Positions 8,223-16,546 are shown, counted from the first letter of the stretch. The stretch: 27,015 nucleotides of DNA from Candidatus Aenigmatarchaeota archaeon (GCA_018920255.1 JAHLMR010000009.1:1-27015); one strand, 5' to 3'. Notes: generated from the sequence alone by a model not told the origin. Made by a program: numbers and translations.

Positions 8223-8603
8223 TTGGCAAAAATATTTACATATAGAGGAAAAAATGAAGAAGAATTAAAAAAAATGTCCCTTGAAGAATTTGCAAAACTA
8301 TTACCTTCAAGAGAAAGAAGGAGCTTATTAAGAGGACTAACAGAGAGACAAAAAAAATTTTTAATAAGATTAAGAAAAGCACAAAAACCATTAAAAACGC
8401 ATTTAAGAGAAATGATAATTATTCCAGAAATGATAGGAAAAAGAATTTTAGTTCATAATGGAAAAGAATGGATTCCTGTTGATATTAAAGTAGAAATGAT
8501 AGGGCATAGATTGGGTGAATTTGCATTAACAAGAAAACGTGTATTACACAGTGCACCTGGAGTTGGTGCAACAAAATCAAGTAAATTCCTTCCACTTAAA
8601 TAA
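8223..8603 (+). CDS. rps19: Small-subunit ribosomal protein uS19
   Basis: 126 residues with an archaeal N-terminal extension ([20 protein letters not shown]) before the core. The core has [20 protein letters not shown] and [10 protein letters not shown]. It lies in the small-subunit head. The start codon is TTG, set by GGGTGAT 4 nt upstream; no ATG fits. It ends 10 nt before uL22. Confidence 0.97.
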   Translation: MAKIFTYRGKNEEELKKMSLEEFAKLLPSRERRSLLRGLTERQKKFLIRLRKAQKPLKTHLREMIIIPEMIGKRILVHNGKEWIPVDIKVEMIGHRLGEFALTRKRVLHSAPGVGATKSSKFLPLK

Positions 8604-8613
8604 GGTAATAACT

Positions 8614-9042
8614 ATGAAATATGCAATTAATAAAGATGTATTAGCAAAAGCATGTAAAACTGCTAGAATTAGTAATAAAGCTGCAATTAAAATATGTAGA
8701 AAAATAAATAGATTAAAATTTCAAAAAGCAGTTTCAATAATAAATGATTTAGTTTCCAAAAAAATAAGTTTAGAAGGAAAATATTTTACATCAGCAGCTA
8801 AATCCATTCAAAATCTTTTAAAAGAATTGGAAGCAAACGCAAAACAAAAAAATATAGATTTAAATTCAACAATACTTTTTATTTCATCTCATAAAGGACC
8901 AACTTTAATGCGTTCACGAAGAAAAAGAAAATTTGGGATATATATAAAATCAACTAATTTACAAGCAGTACTTAAAAAACATGAAGGTATGAAAAAAGAA
9001 AAGGTGCAAGAAAATGAAGGAAAAAAAGATAGTACAAGATAA
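8614..9042 (+). CDS. rpl22: Large-subunit ribosomal protein uL22
   Basis: 142 residues, lining the exit tunnel. Starts MKYAINKDVLAKACKTARIS; the family signature includes SSHKGPTLMRSRRKRKFG (about 87-104). The start is the ATG at 8614, preceded by AGGTAATA; a longer in-frame ATG at 8539 lies inside uS19 and would add residues unlike the family. The lysine- and glutamate-rich tail overlaps uS3 by 29 nt. Confidence 0.96.
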   Translation: MKYAINKDVLAKACKTARISNKAAIKICRKINRLKFQKAVSIINDLVSKKISLEGKYFTSAAKSIQNLLKELEANAKQKNIDLNSTILFISSHKGPTLMRSRRKRKFGIYIKSTNLQAVLKKHEGMKKEKVQENEGKKDSTR

Positions 9043-9652
9043 AATTAAAAGAATGATGTTAGAAGAATTTTTGAAAAAAGAATTTTCAAAAGCAGGTTAT
9101 AGTAAATGTGAAATACAGCATACACCATTAGCAACAAGAATAATAATCTGGGTTCAAAAGCCAGGTATAATAATTGGAAGAAGTGGAAAGACAATAGAAT
9201 ATTTAACAGAAGTTTTAAAATCTCAATTTAATATAGAAAATCCTCAATTTGAGATTGAAGAAGTTAAAAATCCGTTTACTGATGCTCAAATTGTTGCTGA
9301 TTATATAGCTTCAGCAATTCAACGTGGTCTAAATTATAAAAAAGTTATAAATACAGCCATTCAAAACTGTATGGCTGCGGGCGCAATAGGAATTGCAGTT
9401 AGAATAAGTGGGAAACTTGGCGGTGCAATGGGAAGAACAGAAAAATTTTCTGCAGGCTATCTTAAATTTGCAGGAGCCCCAGCAGATAATATTGTACAGA
9501 AAGCATATTCAAAAGCTCAAGTTAAACTTGGGACAATTGGAATTCAAGTAAGAATTTTAAACGAAAAACCTGAAGAGCTTTTATTATTAGAAAAAATAAC
9601 ACAAGAAAATTTAAGTGATGCTCATGGCAATAATAAAGAAAAGACAACTTAA
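9014..9652 (+). CDS. rps3: Small-subunit ribosomal protein uS3
   Basis: 212 residues. The N-terminal KH domain has the GxxG loop IGRSGK (54-59) in GIIIGRSGKTIEYL; the C-terminal domain contains GAIGIAVRISGKLGGAMGR (about 122-140). It lies at the mRNA entry site of the small subunit. The ATG lies within the end of uL22, with AGGTG a few nt upstream. The 3' end overlaps uL29 by 29 nt, so three consecutive genes are interlocked. Confidence 0.98.
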   Translation: MKEKKIVQDKIKRMMLEEFLKKEFSKAGYSKCEIQHTPLATRIIIWVQKPGIIIGRSGKTIEYLTEVLKSQFNIENPQFEIEEVKNPFTDAQIVADYIASAIQRGLNYKKVINTAIQNCMAAGAIGIAVRISGKLGGAMGRTEKFSAGYLKFAGAPADNIVQKAYSKAQVKLGTIGIQVRILNEKPEELLLLEKITQENLSDAHGNNKEKTT

Positions 9653-9821
9653 TGAAATGAAAAAAGAAGAATTAATTAACAGATTAAATGAATTAAAATT
9701 AGAACTAGCAAAAGAAAAATCTAAAATAAAAATTGGAGGAGTACCATCAAATCCAGGCAAATTAAAAGAAATAAGAAAAACTATAGCAAGAATATTAACA
9801 AGGGTGAAAAAAACTGAGTGA
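9624..9821 (+). CDS. rpl29: Large-subunit ribosomal protein uL29
   Basis: 65 residues: two helices, rich in Lys and Glu, of the form MAIIKKRQLNEMKKEELINR, then a Gly-Gly turn (IKIGGVPSNPGKLKEIR) and a closing helix. The start is the fourth of several close methionines: GTGAT lies 4 nt before ATG 9624, as in eL19. It overlaps the end of uS3. Its final codons AGG GTG A supply the Shine-Dalgarno of aIF1. Confidence 0.94.
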   Translation: MAIIKKRQLNEMKKEELINRLNELKLELAKEKSKIKIGGVPSNPGKLKEIRKTIARILTRVKKTE

Positions 9822-10119
9822 TGTATGTAAAAAATGTGGATTACCAAAAGAGCTTTGTGTTTGTGGAACAATAGAAAAAGAAATGGTAAAAATACGTATA
9901 ACAACTGTAAAACGCTCTTTTGGAAAATTTGTAACAATAGTAAGTGGTTTAACTGAAAATACAAATCCAAAAGAAATAACAAAAAAATTAAAGCAAGAAC
10001 TTGCATGTGGTGGAACGTATAAAAATGGAAATATTGAATTACAAGGAAATCATGCTGAAAAAATAAAACAAATCCTAATAAAATTAGGATTTAATCCAGA
10101 ACAAATTGAAGTATCTTAG
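9814..10119 (+). CDS. Translation initiation factor aIF1 (SUI1), apparent CTG start
   Basis: 101 residues. aIF1 sits at the P site of the small subunit and rejects wrong start codons, like eIF1. The SUI1 core runs from VKIRITTVKRSFGKFVTIV to the end (KQILIKLGFNPEQIEVS). The archaeal N-terminal zinc site is intact: C5-x2-C8 and C15-x-C17 in DVCKKCGLPKELCVCG. To include it, translation must begin at CTG 9814: in-frame codons upstream are TGA AAA AAA, and no ATG, GTG or TTG occurs until ATG 9883. GGGTGA (9802-9807) lies 6 nt before the CTG. The start overlaps the uL29 stop by 8 nt. Starting at 9883 would give a 78-residue protein lacking the zinc site. Confidence 0.9.
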   Translation: MSDVCKKCGLPKELCVCGTIEKEMVKIRITTVKRSFGKFVTIVSGLTENTNPKEITKKLKQELACGGTYKNGNIELQGNHAEKIKQILIKLGFNPEQIEVS

Positions 10120-10128
10120 GAAGCCAAT

Positions 10129-10410
10129 ATGACTCTTAATGAAAAAACAATATTAATGCATGAACTCATCGGATTAAAAGTAGAAGTTGTTAACTCATCA
10201 AATGCTGCAAATATTGGAATTTGCGGCACTGTTATAGATGAAACTAAAAATACTATAAAAATTAAAACAAGTAAAGGAATAAAAACTATTCCAAAAGAAG
10301 GTAATGAATTTATATTTATACTTCCAAATGAAATGAAAATAAAAATTAAAGGTGAACGTCTTAAAAAGAGACCAGAAGAAAGATTAAAAATAAAAGTAAA
10401 AAAATGGTGA
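10129..10410 (+). CDS. rnp1: RNase P protein component 1 (Rpp29/Pop4)
   Basis: 93 residues. Protein subunit of archaeal RNase P, which trims tRNA 5' leaders; it works with Rpp21. The Sm-like barrel is visible as [36 protein letters not shown] and [25 protein letters not shown]. Its place between aIF1 and uS17 is the conserved archaeal order. No strong Shine-Dalgarno beyond AGGAAG; 9 nt after aIF1. Confidence 0.95.
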   Translation: MTLNEKTILMHELIGLKVEVVNSSNAANIGICGTVIDETKNTIKIKTSKGIKTIPKEGNEFIFILPNEMKIKIKGERLKKRPEERLKIKVKKW

Positions 10411-10414
10411 AAAA

Positions 10415-10768
10415 ATGAGAACAAAAAAACAAATAGAAAAACAAGGATATAGAAATATAGGATTGCCAGATGTAACTCCACCAAAAAATAATTGTTTAGA
10501 TATAAAATGTCCATGGCATGGAGTTTTGCCAGTAAGAGGAAGAGTTTTATTAGGAAAAGTTGTTAAAAGCAAATCTCAAAAAACAGTTGTAGTAGAACGT
10601 GATTATAATTTATTTATAAAAAAATATGAAAGATTTGAGAGAAGAAAAAGTAAAATATTTGCTTATAATCCTCAATGTATTAATGCTAAAGAAGGGGATA
10701 TAGTTAAAATAGCAGAATGTAGACCATTAAGTAAAACAAAATCATTTGTTGTGGTGTGTAAATTATGA
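10415..10768 (+). CDS. rps17: Small-subunit ribosomal protein uS17
   Basis: 117 residues, archaeal form with N-terminal extension [14 protein letters not shown] and [19 protein letters not shown], then the OB-fold core [21 protein letters not shown]. It binds 16S rRNA early in assembly. GGTGA precedes the ATG by 4 nt; the stop overlaps uL14 by 4 nt. Confidence 0.97.
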   Translation: MRTKKQIEKQGYRNIGLPDVTPPKNNCLDIKCPWHGVLPVRGRVLLGKVVKSKSQKTVVVERDYNLFIKKYERFERRKSKIFAYNPQCINAKEGDIVKIAECRPLSKTKSFVVVCKL

Positions 10769-11163
10769 AACCAATAACTGCATCTATAACAAGAGGTTTA
10801 CCAGTTGGAGCATATGTAAAATGTATAGATAATACAGGTGCAACTCTAGTCCAAATAATTGCTGTAAAGGGATATAAAGGAGTAGCAAGAAGAATACCAT
10901 CAGCAGGAATAGCTGATATGGTAGTTTGTGCAGTTAAAGAAGGTGATACAAAAATAAAGCATGAAGTCGTACTTGCTGTTGTAGTTAGACAAAAGAAAGA
11001 ATATAGAAGAGCAAACGGAATGAGAATAAAATTTGAAGATAATGCTGTTGTTTTGGTTAATGAAAGAGGCGAACCAAGAGGAACTAGAATAAAGGGGCCA
11101 ATAGCAAAGGAAGTTGTTGAAAGATTTAGTGCTATCGGAAAAATAGCATCAATGGTGGTATAA
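10765..11163 (+). CDS. rpl14: Large-subunit ribosomal protein uL14
   Basis: 132 residues. Typical features are [19 protein letters not shown] near the start and the C-terminal [18 protein letters not shown]. It sits on the subunit interface and contacts 16S rRNA. ATG overlaps the uS17 stop. Confidence 0.98.
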   Translation: MKPITASITRGLPVGAYVKCIDNTGATLVQIIAVKGYKGVARRIPSAGIADMVVCAVKEGDTKIKHEVVLAVVVRQKKEYRRANGMRIKFEDNAVVLVNERGEPRGTRIKGPIAKEVVERFSAIGKIASMVV

Positions 11164-11165
11164 AA

Positions 11166-11528
11166 ATGATAAAGTCATCTAAACCAAGAAAACAAAGAAA
11201 ATATCGTTATGAAGCACCATTACATATAAAAAGAAAGTTTTTGAATGTTCACCTTTCAAAGGAATTAAGAGCACAATATAAAAGAAGATCACTATTAATA
11301 AGAAAAAATGATAAAGTTAAAATTTTACGTGGTGAGTTTAAAGGAAAAGAAACAAAGGTTATCGATGTTGATATAAAAAAAGGAAAGGTTTATTTAGAGG
11401 ATGTTAAAAGAAAAAATGCAAAGGGTATTGAAGTTAATATCCCTATTTCACCATCAAACCTTTTATTAATAGAACCTGTACTAGATGATCCAAAAAGAAG
11501 AGAAAAATTAGTTGAGGTAAAAAAATAA
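11166..11528 (+). CDS. rpl24: Large-subunit ribosomal protein uL24
   Basis: 120 residues with the KOW motif KNDKVKILRGEFKGKETKV (about 47-65). The N-terminal APLHIKRKFLNVHLSKELR segment is the archaeal/eukaryotic form. An assembly-initiating rRNA-binding protein. Two nt after uL14; Shine-Dalgarno GGTGG inside the uL14 end. Confidence 0.97.
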   Translation: MIKSSKPRKQRKYRYEAPLHIKRKFLNVHLSKELRAQYKRRSLLIRKNDKVKILRGEFKGKETKVIDVDIKKGKVYLEDVKRKNAKGIEVNIPISPSNLLLIEPVLDDPKRREKLVEVKK

Positions 11529-11540
11529 ATAGGTGTAATT

Positions 11541-12218
11541 ATGAGACAAAAAAGACTTACGATTCCAAAAGAAATTTTAATTAAAAGGAAAGGAATACCA
11601 TATATAACATGTCCTAGAGGTGGAAGGACAGGAGTTAAAATAGCATTACTTACATTAATAAGAGATATTCTTTCTTTTGCAAATACAGCATCAGAGGCAA
11701 AAAAAATAATAACCGGAAAAAAAGTTTTAGTTGATGGAAAAATTTGTACAGACAGAAAATTTGGTTTAGGTTTTATGGATGTTGTTTCTTTTCCTGATCT
11801 TAAAAAACATTATAGAATTACAATAAAATCACATATAACTCCAATAGAAATATCTGAAAGCGAAAGTAAATTAAAATTATGTAAAATAATAAGAAAGCAA
11901 TCTGTTAAAGGCGGAAAAATTCAAATAACTCTTCATGATGGAAGAAATATTCAAAACAATAATCTTAATTACCATGTTGGAGATTCGCTTCTTATAAAAA
12001 TACCTGAGCAAGAAATTAAAGAGCATTTAGAATTTAAAGAGGGAATGCTTGTATTTATAACCGGAGGAAAGAGAAAAGGACAATTTGCTTATATAAAGGA
12101 AATAATTAGAGGAATTAATCCAAGAGTTATATTAACATTTAACGGAAATGATTTTGAAGCTTCAAGTAAAGATATTATTGTTGTTGGAATAGAAAAACCA
12201 TTAATCCAAATAGTATAG
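11541..12218 (+). CDS. rps4e: Small-subunit ribosomal protein eS4
   Basis: 225 residues, archaeal/eukaryotic-specific protein. An S4-like RNA-binding segment (DILSFANTASEAKKIITGKK, then VLVDGK) is followed by a central domain and a C-terminal KOW segment EGMLVFITGGKRKGQFAYI (about 171-189). Its site between uL24 and uL5 is the standard archaeal order. GGTG Shine-Dalgarno before the ATG. Confidence 0.97.
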   Translation: MRQKRLTIPKEILIKRKGIPYITCPRGGRTGVKIALLTLIRDILSFANTASEAKKIITGKKVLVDGKICTDRKFGLGFMDVVSFPDLKKHYRITIKSHITPIEISESESKLKLCKIIRKQSVKGGKIQITLHDGRNIQNNNLNYHVGDSLLIKIPEQEIKEHLEFKEGMLVFITGGKRKGQFAYIKEIIRGINPRVILTFNGNDFEASSKDIIVVGIEKPLIQIV

Positions 12219-12228
12219 GTGAGAAAAT

Positions 12229-12729
12229 TTGGAAAATAAAATGCGTGAGATAAGAATTAATAAAGTAACAATAAATATAGGATGTAAAGAGCCAGGAGAA
12301 AGACTAGAAAAGGCAAAAATACTTTTAGAAAGAATTACTGGAAAAAAAGCTGTTATAACTCATGCTAGAAAAAGATCTACCTTTGGTGTTGCTAAAGGAA
12401 GACCTCTGGGTTGTAAAGTAACACTTAGAGGAAAAGATGCAATAGAATTTTTAAAAAAAGCTTTAGATGCTATTAATTTTACAATACCAAAAAAATCATT
12501 TGATACTCAAGGAAATTTTTCATTTGGTATAGAAGAATATATTAATTTACCTAAAGTAAAATATGATCCTGAAATAGGAATGTATGGTATGGACGTATGT
12601 GTAACATTAGAAAGGCCTGGTTATAGAGTTTCAAGAAAAAGACTTCCAAGAAAAATAGGAAAAAATCATAAAATTACTAGAGAAGATGCAATAAAATGGG
12701 CAGAAAAATTTGGAATAAAAATAATTTAA
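12229..12729 (+). CDS. rpl5: Large-subunit ribosomal protein uL5
   Basis: 166 residues; binds 5S rRNA and the P-site tRNA elbow. Features: RINKVTINIGCKEPGERLEK at the start, RKRSTFGVAKGRPLGCKVTLR in the middle, then YGMDVCVTLERPGYRVSRKR. The start is TTG 12229 with GGTGAG 5 nt upstream; an ATG four codons later has no such signal. Confidence 0.97.
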   Translation: MENKMREIRINKVTINIGCKEPGERLEKAKILLERITGKKAVITHARKRSTFGVAKGRPLGCKVTLRGKDAIEFLKKALDAINFTIPKKSFDTQGNFSFGIEEYINLPKVKYDPEIGMYGMDVCVTLERPGYRVSRKRLPRKIGKNHKITREDAIKWAEKFGIKII

Positions 12730-12741
12730 TGGTGAAAATAT

Positions 12742-12900
12742 ATGAAACCAATAAAGAAAAAAAGAAAATTTGGACCTGATACACATCCATGTAGAAGATG
12801 CGGAAGAACATATGGAGTAATAAGAAAATATGGATTGTTATATTGTAGACAATGTATGAGAGAAATTGCAAAAAAACTTGGATTTAAAAAATATAATTAG
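12742..12900 (+). CDS. rps14: Small-subunit ribosomal protein uS14 (zinc-binding)
   Basis: 52 residues. The compact archaeal form has two CxxC pairs, HPCRRCGRT (C17, C20) and YCRQCMRE (C35, C38), that hold zinc, followed by the usual [11 protein letters not shown] end. Starts [22 protein letters not shown] lies just upstream of the ATG. It fills the uL5-uS8 space exactly, the conserved place. Confidence 0.97.
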   Translation: MKPIKKKRKFGPDTHPCRRCGRTYGVIRKYGLLYCRQCMREIAKKLGFKKYN

Positions 12901-12908
12901 GTGATATT

Positions 12909-13295
12909 TTGAGACACGATATATTATCAGATGTATTTTCAATAATTAAAAATGGAGAAAAAAGTGGAAAATTAGAGGTTTATGTACCAGCATCAAATTT
13001 AGTTAAATCTGTTTTATTAGTTTTACAAAAAGAAAATTATATTGGTGAATTTGAATTTATTGATGATAAACGTGGTGGAAAATTTAAAATACAATTACTT
13101 AAAAAAATAAATGAATGCAATTCTATAAGACCAAGAATTTCTGTTAAAAATAAGGATATTATAAAATATGAAAAAAGATATTTACCTTCAGTAAATACTG
13201 GAATTATTATAATTTCAACTTCAAAAGGAGTTATGACACATAATCAAGCAAAGGAAGCAAATTTAGGAGGAAAATTACTTGGATATGTTTATTAG
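12909..13295 (+). CDS. rps8: Small-subunit ribosomal protein uS8
   Basis: 128 residues. N-terminal HDILSDVFSIIKNGEKSGK and C-terminal NTGIIIISTSKGVMTHNQA (the conserved STSxG and A motif that grips 16S rRNA) are diagnostic. The start codon is TTG, three nt after GGTGAT; the protein lacks the more usual Met-Ser start but no other codon fits. Confidence 0.97.
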   Translation: MRHDILSDVFSIIKNGEKSGKLEVYVPASNLVKSVLLVLQKENYIGEFEFIDDKRGGKFKIQLLKKINECNSIRPRISVKNKDIIKYEKRYLPSVNTGIIIISTSKGVMTHNQAKEANLGGKLLGYVY

Positions 13296-13303
13296 TGATT
13301 TTT

Positions 13304-13846
13304 ATGAAAGAAATAGTAAAAATACCACAGGAAGTTCAAGTAGAAATTCAAGGCTTAAATATTAAAGTTAGTGGTAGTAATGGAAGCTTAGAAAGAGATT
13401 TTTCTAATCCAGAAATAAATAAAATAATAAAAATAGAAAAGGAAAATAATAATCTAATAGTATCCTCTTCTTCTGATAAAAGAAAAATAAAAGCATATGT
13501 AGGAATGATAGCTGCAAGAATAAATGAAATGATAAATGGAGTTATTCAGGATTATGTTTATAAATTAAAAATTGTCTATATGCATTTTCCAATTAATGTA
13601 AAAATAAGTGAAAATAAAATTATTATTTCAAATTTTTTGGGAGAAAAAACACCAAGAATCGCAGAAATTCCAAAAAATGTTAAAGTAGAAATTCAAGGAG
13701 ATACTATAATTGTAAAAAGTCCTAATAAAGAATTAGCAGGTGAAACAGCTGCAAGAATTGAAATGGCTACAAGAATAAAAGCAAGAGATAGAAGAGTTTT
13801 TGAAGACGGAATATTTATTGTAGAAAAGCCAGGTAGATTAAAATGA
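13304..13846 (+). CDS. rpl6: Large-subunit ribosomal protein uL6
   Basis: 180 residues with two repeated alpha/beta domains; C-terminal ETAARIEMATRIKARDRRVF is the conserved rRNA-binding part. The ATG at 13304 follows AGTGAT by 4 nt; a GTG at 13295 is in frame but lies within that signal. The stop overlaps eL32 by 4 nt. Confidence 0.96.
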   Translation: MKEIVKIPQEVQVEIQGLNIKVSGSNGSLERDFSNPEINKIIKIEKENNNLIVSSSSDKRKIKAYVGMIAARINEMINGVIQDYVYKLKIVYMHFPINVKISENKIIISNFLGEKTPRIAEIPKNVKVEIQGDTIIVKSPNKELAGETAARIEMATRIKARDRRVFEDGIFIVEKPGRLK

Positions 13847-14229
13847 ATATAGAGAAAATAAAAAAATTAAAAAGAAAATTTAAAAAACCAAAATTTTTAA
13901 GACAAGAATGGTTTAAGTTTAAAAGATTAGGAGAAAAATGGAGAGCACCTAAAGGAAATCAAAGTAAACTTAGAAGAGGTTTTAAGGCAAGAGGTCATAT
14001 ACCAACAGTTGGATATGGAAAGCCAAAAGAGATTCGTGGAATTCATCCTTGTGGATTAAAACCAATTTTAATAGAAAACTTAAATCAATTGAAAAATGTT
14101 AATAAAGAAAAGGAAGCAGTAATAATAAAATCCTCTGTTGGAAAGAAGAAAAGATTGGAAATAATAAAAACAGCTGAATCTCTTGGAATAAAAATATTAA
14201 ATAAAAATATTCAAGTGGGTGAACAATAA
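13843..14229 (+). CDS. rpl32e: Large-subunit ribosomal protein eL32
   Basis: 128 residues, archaeal/eukaryotic-specific. Diagnostic parts are FLRQEWFKFKRLGEKWRAPK and GFKARGHIPTVGYGKPKEIR followed by GIHPCGLKP. Overlaps uL6 by 4 nt. Its 3' end contains GGGTGAACAATA, which provides the Shine-Dalgarno for the next small gene; stop and next start share one base. Confidence 0.97.
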   Translation: MNIEKIKKLKRKFKKPKFLRQEWFKFKRLGEKWRAPKGNQSKLRRGFKARGHIPTVGYGKPKEIRGIHPCGLKPILIENLNQLKNVNKEKEAVIIKSSVGKKKRLEIIKTAESLGIKILNKNIQVGEQ

Positions 14230-14402
14230 TGTTTTTGGTTATTGGAGAAGATAAATGTCCTTTTTGTGGCATAAGCGGAAAAGTAATAAAAAATACTTAT
14301 AACATTAATATTTATTTTTGTCCTTTATGTAAAACAAAATTTAATGAATTTGGAATAATAGAGAATTCAAATATTACTAGTGAAATAAATAACAACATGT
14401 GA
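14229..14402 (+). CDS. 57-residue zinc-ribbon protein, unknown, inside the spc block
   Basis: MFLVIGEDKCPFCGISGKVI begins a small protein with two CPxC knuckles, C10-x2-C13 and C31-x2-C34, a classic zinc-ribbon spacing; the tail (after about residue 40) is Asn- and Ser-rich without a clear fold. GGTGA lies 6 nt before the ATG, which overlaps the eL32 stop by one base, and the stop is 5 nt before eL19, so it is fully embedded in the operon. I do not recognise it as a known ribosomal protein; in other archaea eL32 is followed directly by eL19. Codon use and base composition match the neighbours. A ribosome-associated or RNA-binding role is inference from position. Confidence 0.8.
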   Translation: MFLVIGEDKCPFCGISGKVIKNTYNINIYFCPLCKTKFNEFGIIENSNITSEINNNM

Positions 14403-14407
14403 TGCGT

Positions 14408-14854
14408 ATGAGTCAATATACAACTTCAAATACTCAAAGAAAAATTGCAGCAAAAATTTTAAAATGTGGTATAAGTAAAGTTTGGATAGATCCTAAAAAT
14501 TTAGATAAAGTAAATGCTGCAATAACAAGAAAAGACATTAAAAGGCTTATTGAAGAAGGAATAATAAAAAAGCGCAAGGAAAAAATAAAAGCTTCAAAAT
14601 CTAAAAGCAAAAGACAAGGTTTAGGCAGTAGAAAAGGAAAAAAACATGCAAGACTACCTTCAGGAAAAAAAACCCAATGGCTTAAAATTGTTAGACCTCA
14701 AAGAAAATTACTCAGTGAATTGAAACCAGAACTTGAAAAAGGGGTTTATAGAGAAATATATAAAAAAATAAAAGGAAACATGTTTAGAAGTAAAGCACAT
14801 TTGCTTTCATATCTTTCAGAAAAAGGATTAATAAAAAAGAAACAAAAAGCTTAG
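14408..14854 (+). CDS. rpl19e: Large-subunit ribosomal protein eL19
   Basis: 148 residues. N-terminal QRKIAAKILKCGISKVWIDP and the basic SKRQGLGSRKGKKHARLPSG stretch mark eL19, which forms inter-subunit contacts in archaea and eukaryotes. The ATG at 14408 follows GTGATG by 3 nt, the same arrangement as uL29; the in-frame GTG 14399 and ATG 14402 lie inside that signal. Confidence 0.96.
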   Translation: MSQYTTSNTQRKIAAKILKCGISKVWIDPKNLDKVNAAITRKDIKRLIEEGIIKKRKEKIKASKSKSKRQGLGSRKGKKHARLPSGKKTQWLKIVRPQRKLLSELKPELEKGVYREIYKKIKGNMFRSKAHLLSYLSEKGLIKKKQKA

Positions 14855-14863
14855 TTGATAATT

Positions 14864-15364
14864 ATGAGTGTAAAAATAAGAAAAATTCCTCATAGAAGAA
14901 GAAGAGAACAAAAAACAGATTACAGAAAGAGATTAGCACTTTTAAAATCAAAGTTACCTAGAGCTGTTATAAGAAAATCCTTATCACATATGAACGTACA
15001 AATTATAGAATACAATAAAAATGGAGATAAGACACTTGTTGGCGTAAAATCAAATATCTTAAAAAAATTTAATTGGAACTTTGGAACAGGAAATATACCC
15101 GCAGCATATCTTACAGGCTTACTTGCAGGAAAAAAGGCAATTAAAGCAGGTATTAAAAAAGCTGTGTTAGATATTGGTTTACAAACAAGCACAAAAGGAT
15201 CAAGAATTTATGCTGCATTAAAGGGATTACTTGATGCTGGTATTGAAATACCTCATGATGAAAAAATATTACCTTCAGAAGATAGAATATCAGGAGCACA
15301 TATAAAAAATTTTGATTTAAAAACATTTACAGAAGTTAAAGAAAAAATTTTAAAGGGAGAATAA
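14864..15364 (+). CDS. rpl18: Large-subunit ribosomal protein uL18
   Basis: 166 residues, archaeal form, binds 5S rRNA with uL5. The N-terminus PHRRRREQKTDYRKRLALLK and the later GLLAGKKAIKAGIKKAVLDI are diagnostic. The ATG at 14864 is chosen over the TTG at 14855, which lies in the weak Shine-Dalgarno TTGAT. Confidence 0.96.
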   Translation: MSVKIRKIPHRRRREQKTDYRKRLALLKSKLPRAVIRKSLSHMNVQIIEYNKNGDKTLVGVKSNILKKFNWNFGTGNIPAAYLTGLLAGKKAIKAGIKKAVLDIGLQTSTKGSRIYAALKGLLDAGIEIPHDEKILPSEDRISGAHIKNFDLKTFTEVKEKILKGE

Positions 15365-15365
15365 T

Positions 15366-16097
15366 ATGCCAAGAGAATTAAAAAAACAAGAAATAGAAAA
15401 AGAAGAAAATATAAATGAAGCAGAAGAAATTGTAACAGAAATTAAATCAGTAGAAGCTGGAAAGTTTATTCCAAAAACATCTTTAGGTAAAGATGTTGTA
15501 AATGGAAAAATAACTTCAATAGATCAAATTTTTGAATCTGGAAGAAAAATAATAGAACCAGAAATAGTTGATATTCTTATACCAAATATTTCTGTAGAAA
15601 CAATTTTAATAGGTGGTTCTACAGGAAAGGGTGGAGGAATAAGAAGAACTCCAATAAGAAGAACAACAAGAATGCATAAGTCTGGAAGAAGATACAGAAT
15701 TTCTATTATGGTTGTAGTTGGTAATGGAAATGGTTATATTGGTGTTGGATTTGCTAAAGGTTCTGCACAAAAACATAAAGAAATAATGGAAAAGGCAATT
15801 AGAAATGCTAAATTAAATATATTTCCTGTATTACGTGGGTGTGGAAATTGGGAATGTAGATGTGGAACAAATCACTCTATTCCATTTGCTGTATCAGGAA
15901 AATCTGGATCTGTAAGAATAAATTTGTTTCCAGCTCCAAAGGGAGTTGGATTAGTGGCTAGTGATGAAATTAAGAAAATTTTTAGATTAGCTGGAATAAA
16001 AGATATTTGGTGTAAATCAAGAGGAAAAACAGCAACAAGAATAAATCATATTTATGCAACAATAGACGCATTAAAAGAATTAAATAGGAGAAAGTGA
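15366..16097 (+). CDS. rps5: Small-subunit ribosomal protein uS5
   Basis: 243 residues with an archaeal N-terminal extension rich in Glu and Lys. The double-stranded-RNA-binding part has RTTRMHKSGRRYRISIMVVV and GNGNGYIGVGFAKG (about 118-131), then the C-terminal domain SVRINLFPAPKGVGLVASDE. It works in mRNA entry and decoding accuracy. One nt after uL18. Confidence 0.97.
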   Translation: MPRELKKQEIEKEENINEAEEIVTEIKSVEAGKFIPKTSLGKDVVNGKITSIDQIFESGRKIIEPEIVDILIPNISVETILIGGSTGKGGGIRRTPIRRTTRMHKSGRRYRISIMVVVGNGNGYIGVGFAKGSAQKHKEIMEKAIRNAKLNIFPVLRGCGNWECRCGTNHSIPFAVSGKSGSVRINLFPAPKGVGLVASDEIKKIFRLAGIKDIWCKSRGKTATRINHIYATIDALKELNRRK

Positions 16098-16102
16098 AGT
16101 TT

Positions 16103-16537
16103 ATGCTTGAAAATATGGTTGCTATAATTAGAATAAGAGGAAAAGTACATGTAAGAAATGATATTAAATATACATTAAAACTTTTAAGATTAAACAGAAA
16201 AATGCATTGTGTTATAATAAAGAAAAATAAAGTTTATGAAGGAATGTTACAAAAAGTTAAAGATTATGTTACCTGGGGAGAAATTTCAGAAGAAATTTTA
16301 AAAAATATTATTGAAAAAAGAGGAAGAAAAATAGGAAATAAGAGATTAACAAAGGAAGAAGCAGAAGAGGTATTTAATGATTTTGTTAAAAATGGAAAAT
16401 CTGATAAAATAAAACCAGTATTTAGATTAACCCCACCCTCAGGCGGATTTAAGAAAAGTATAAAACAACATTTTCCAAATGGAGAATTGGGATATAGAGG
16501 AAATAAAATTAATGATTTATTAAAAAGAATGATATAG
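16103..16537 (+). CDS. rpl30: Large-subunit ribosomal protein uL30
   Basis: 144 residues, the archaeal/eukaryotic long form: NMVAIIRIRGKVHVRNDIKY at the start and FRLTPPSGGFKKSIKQHFP toward the end. The ATG at 16103 is preferred; the GTG at 16094 overlaps the uS5 stop and sits within a weak GTGAAG signal. GGTGA at the stop serves uL15. Confidence 0.95.
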   Translation: MLENMVAIIRIRGKVHVRNDIKYTLKLLRLNRKMHCVIIKKNKVYEGMLQKVKDYVTWGEISEEILKNIIEKRGRKIGNKRLTKEEAEEVFNDFVKNGKSDKIKPVFRLTPPSGGFKKSIKQHFPNGELGYRGNKINDLLKRMI

Positions 16538-16546
16538 GTGAAAAAA

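Noticed and set aside
8539-8613. Upstream extension of uL22
   Set aside because: It overlaps the end of uS19 and encodes residues unlike the family; the ATG at 8614 has the Shine-Dalgarno signal.
9883-10119. Short 78-residue aIF1 starting at ATG 9883
   Set aside because: It would drop the conserved zinc-binding N-terminus, which is intact in frame upstream and preceded by a Shine-Dalgarno.
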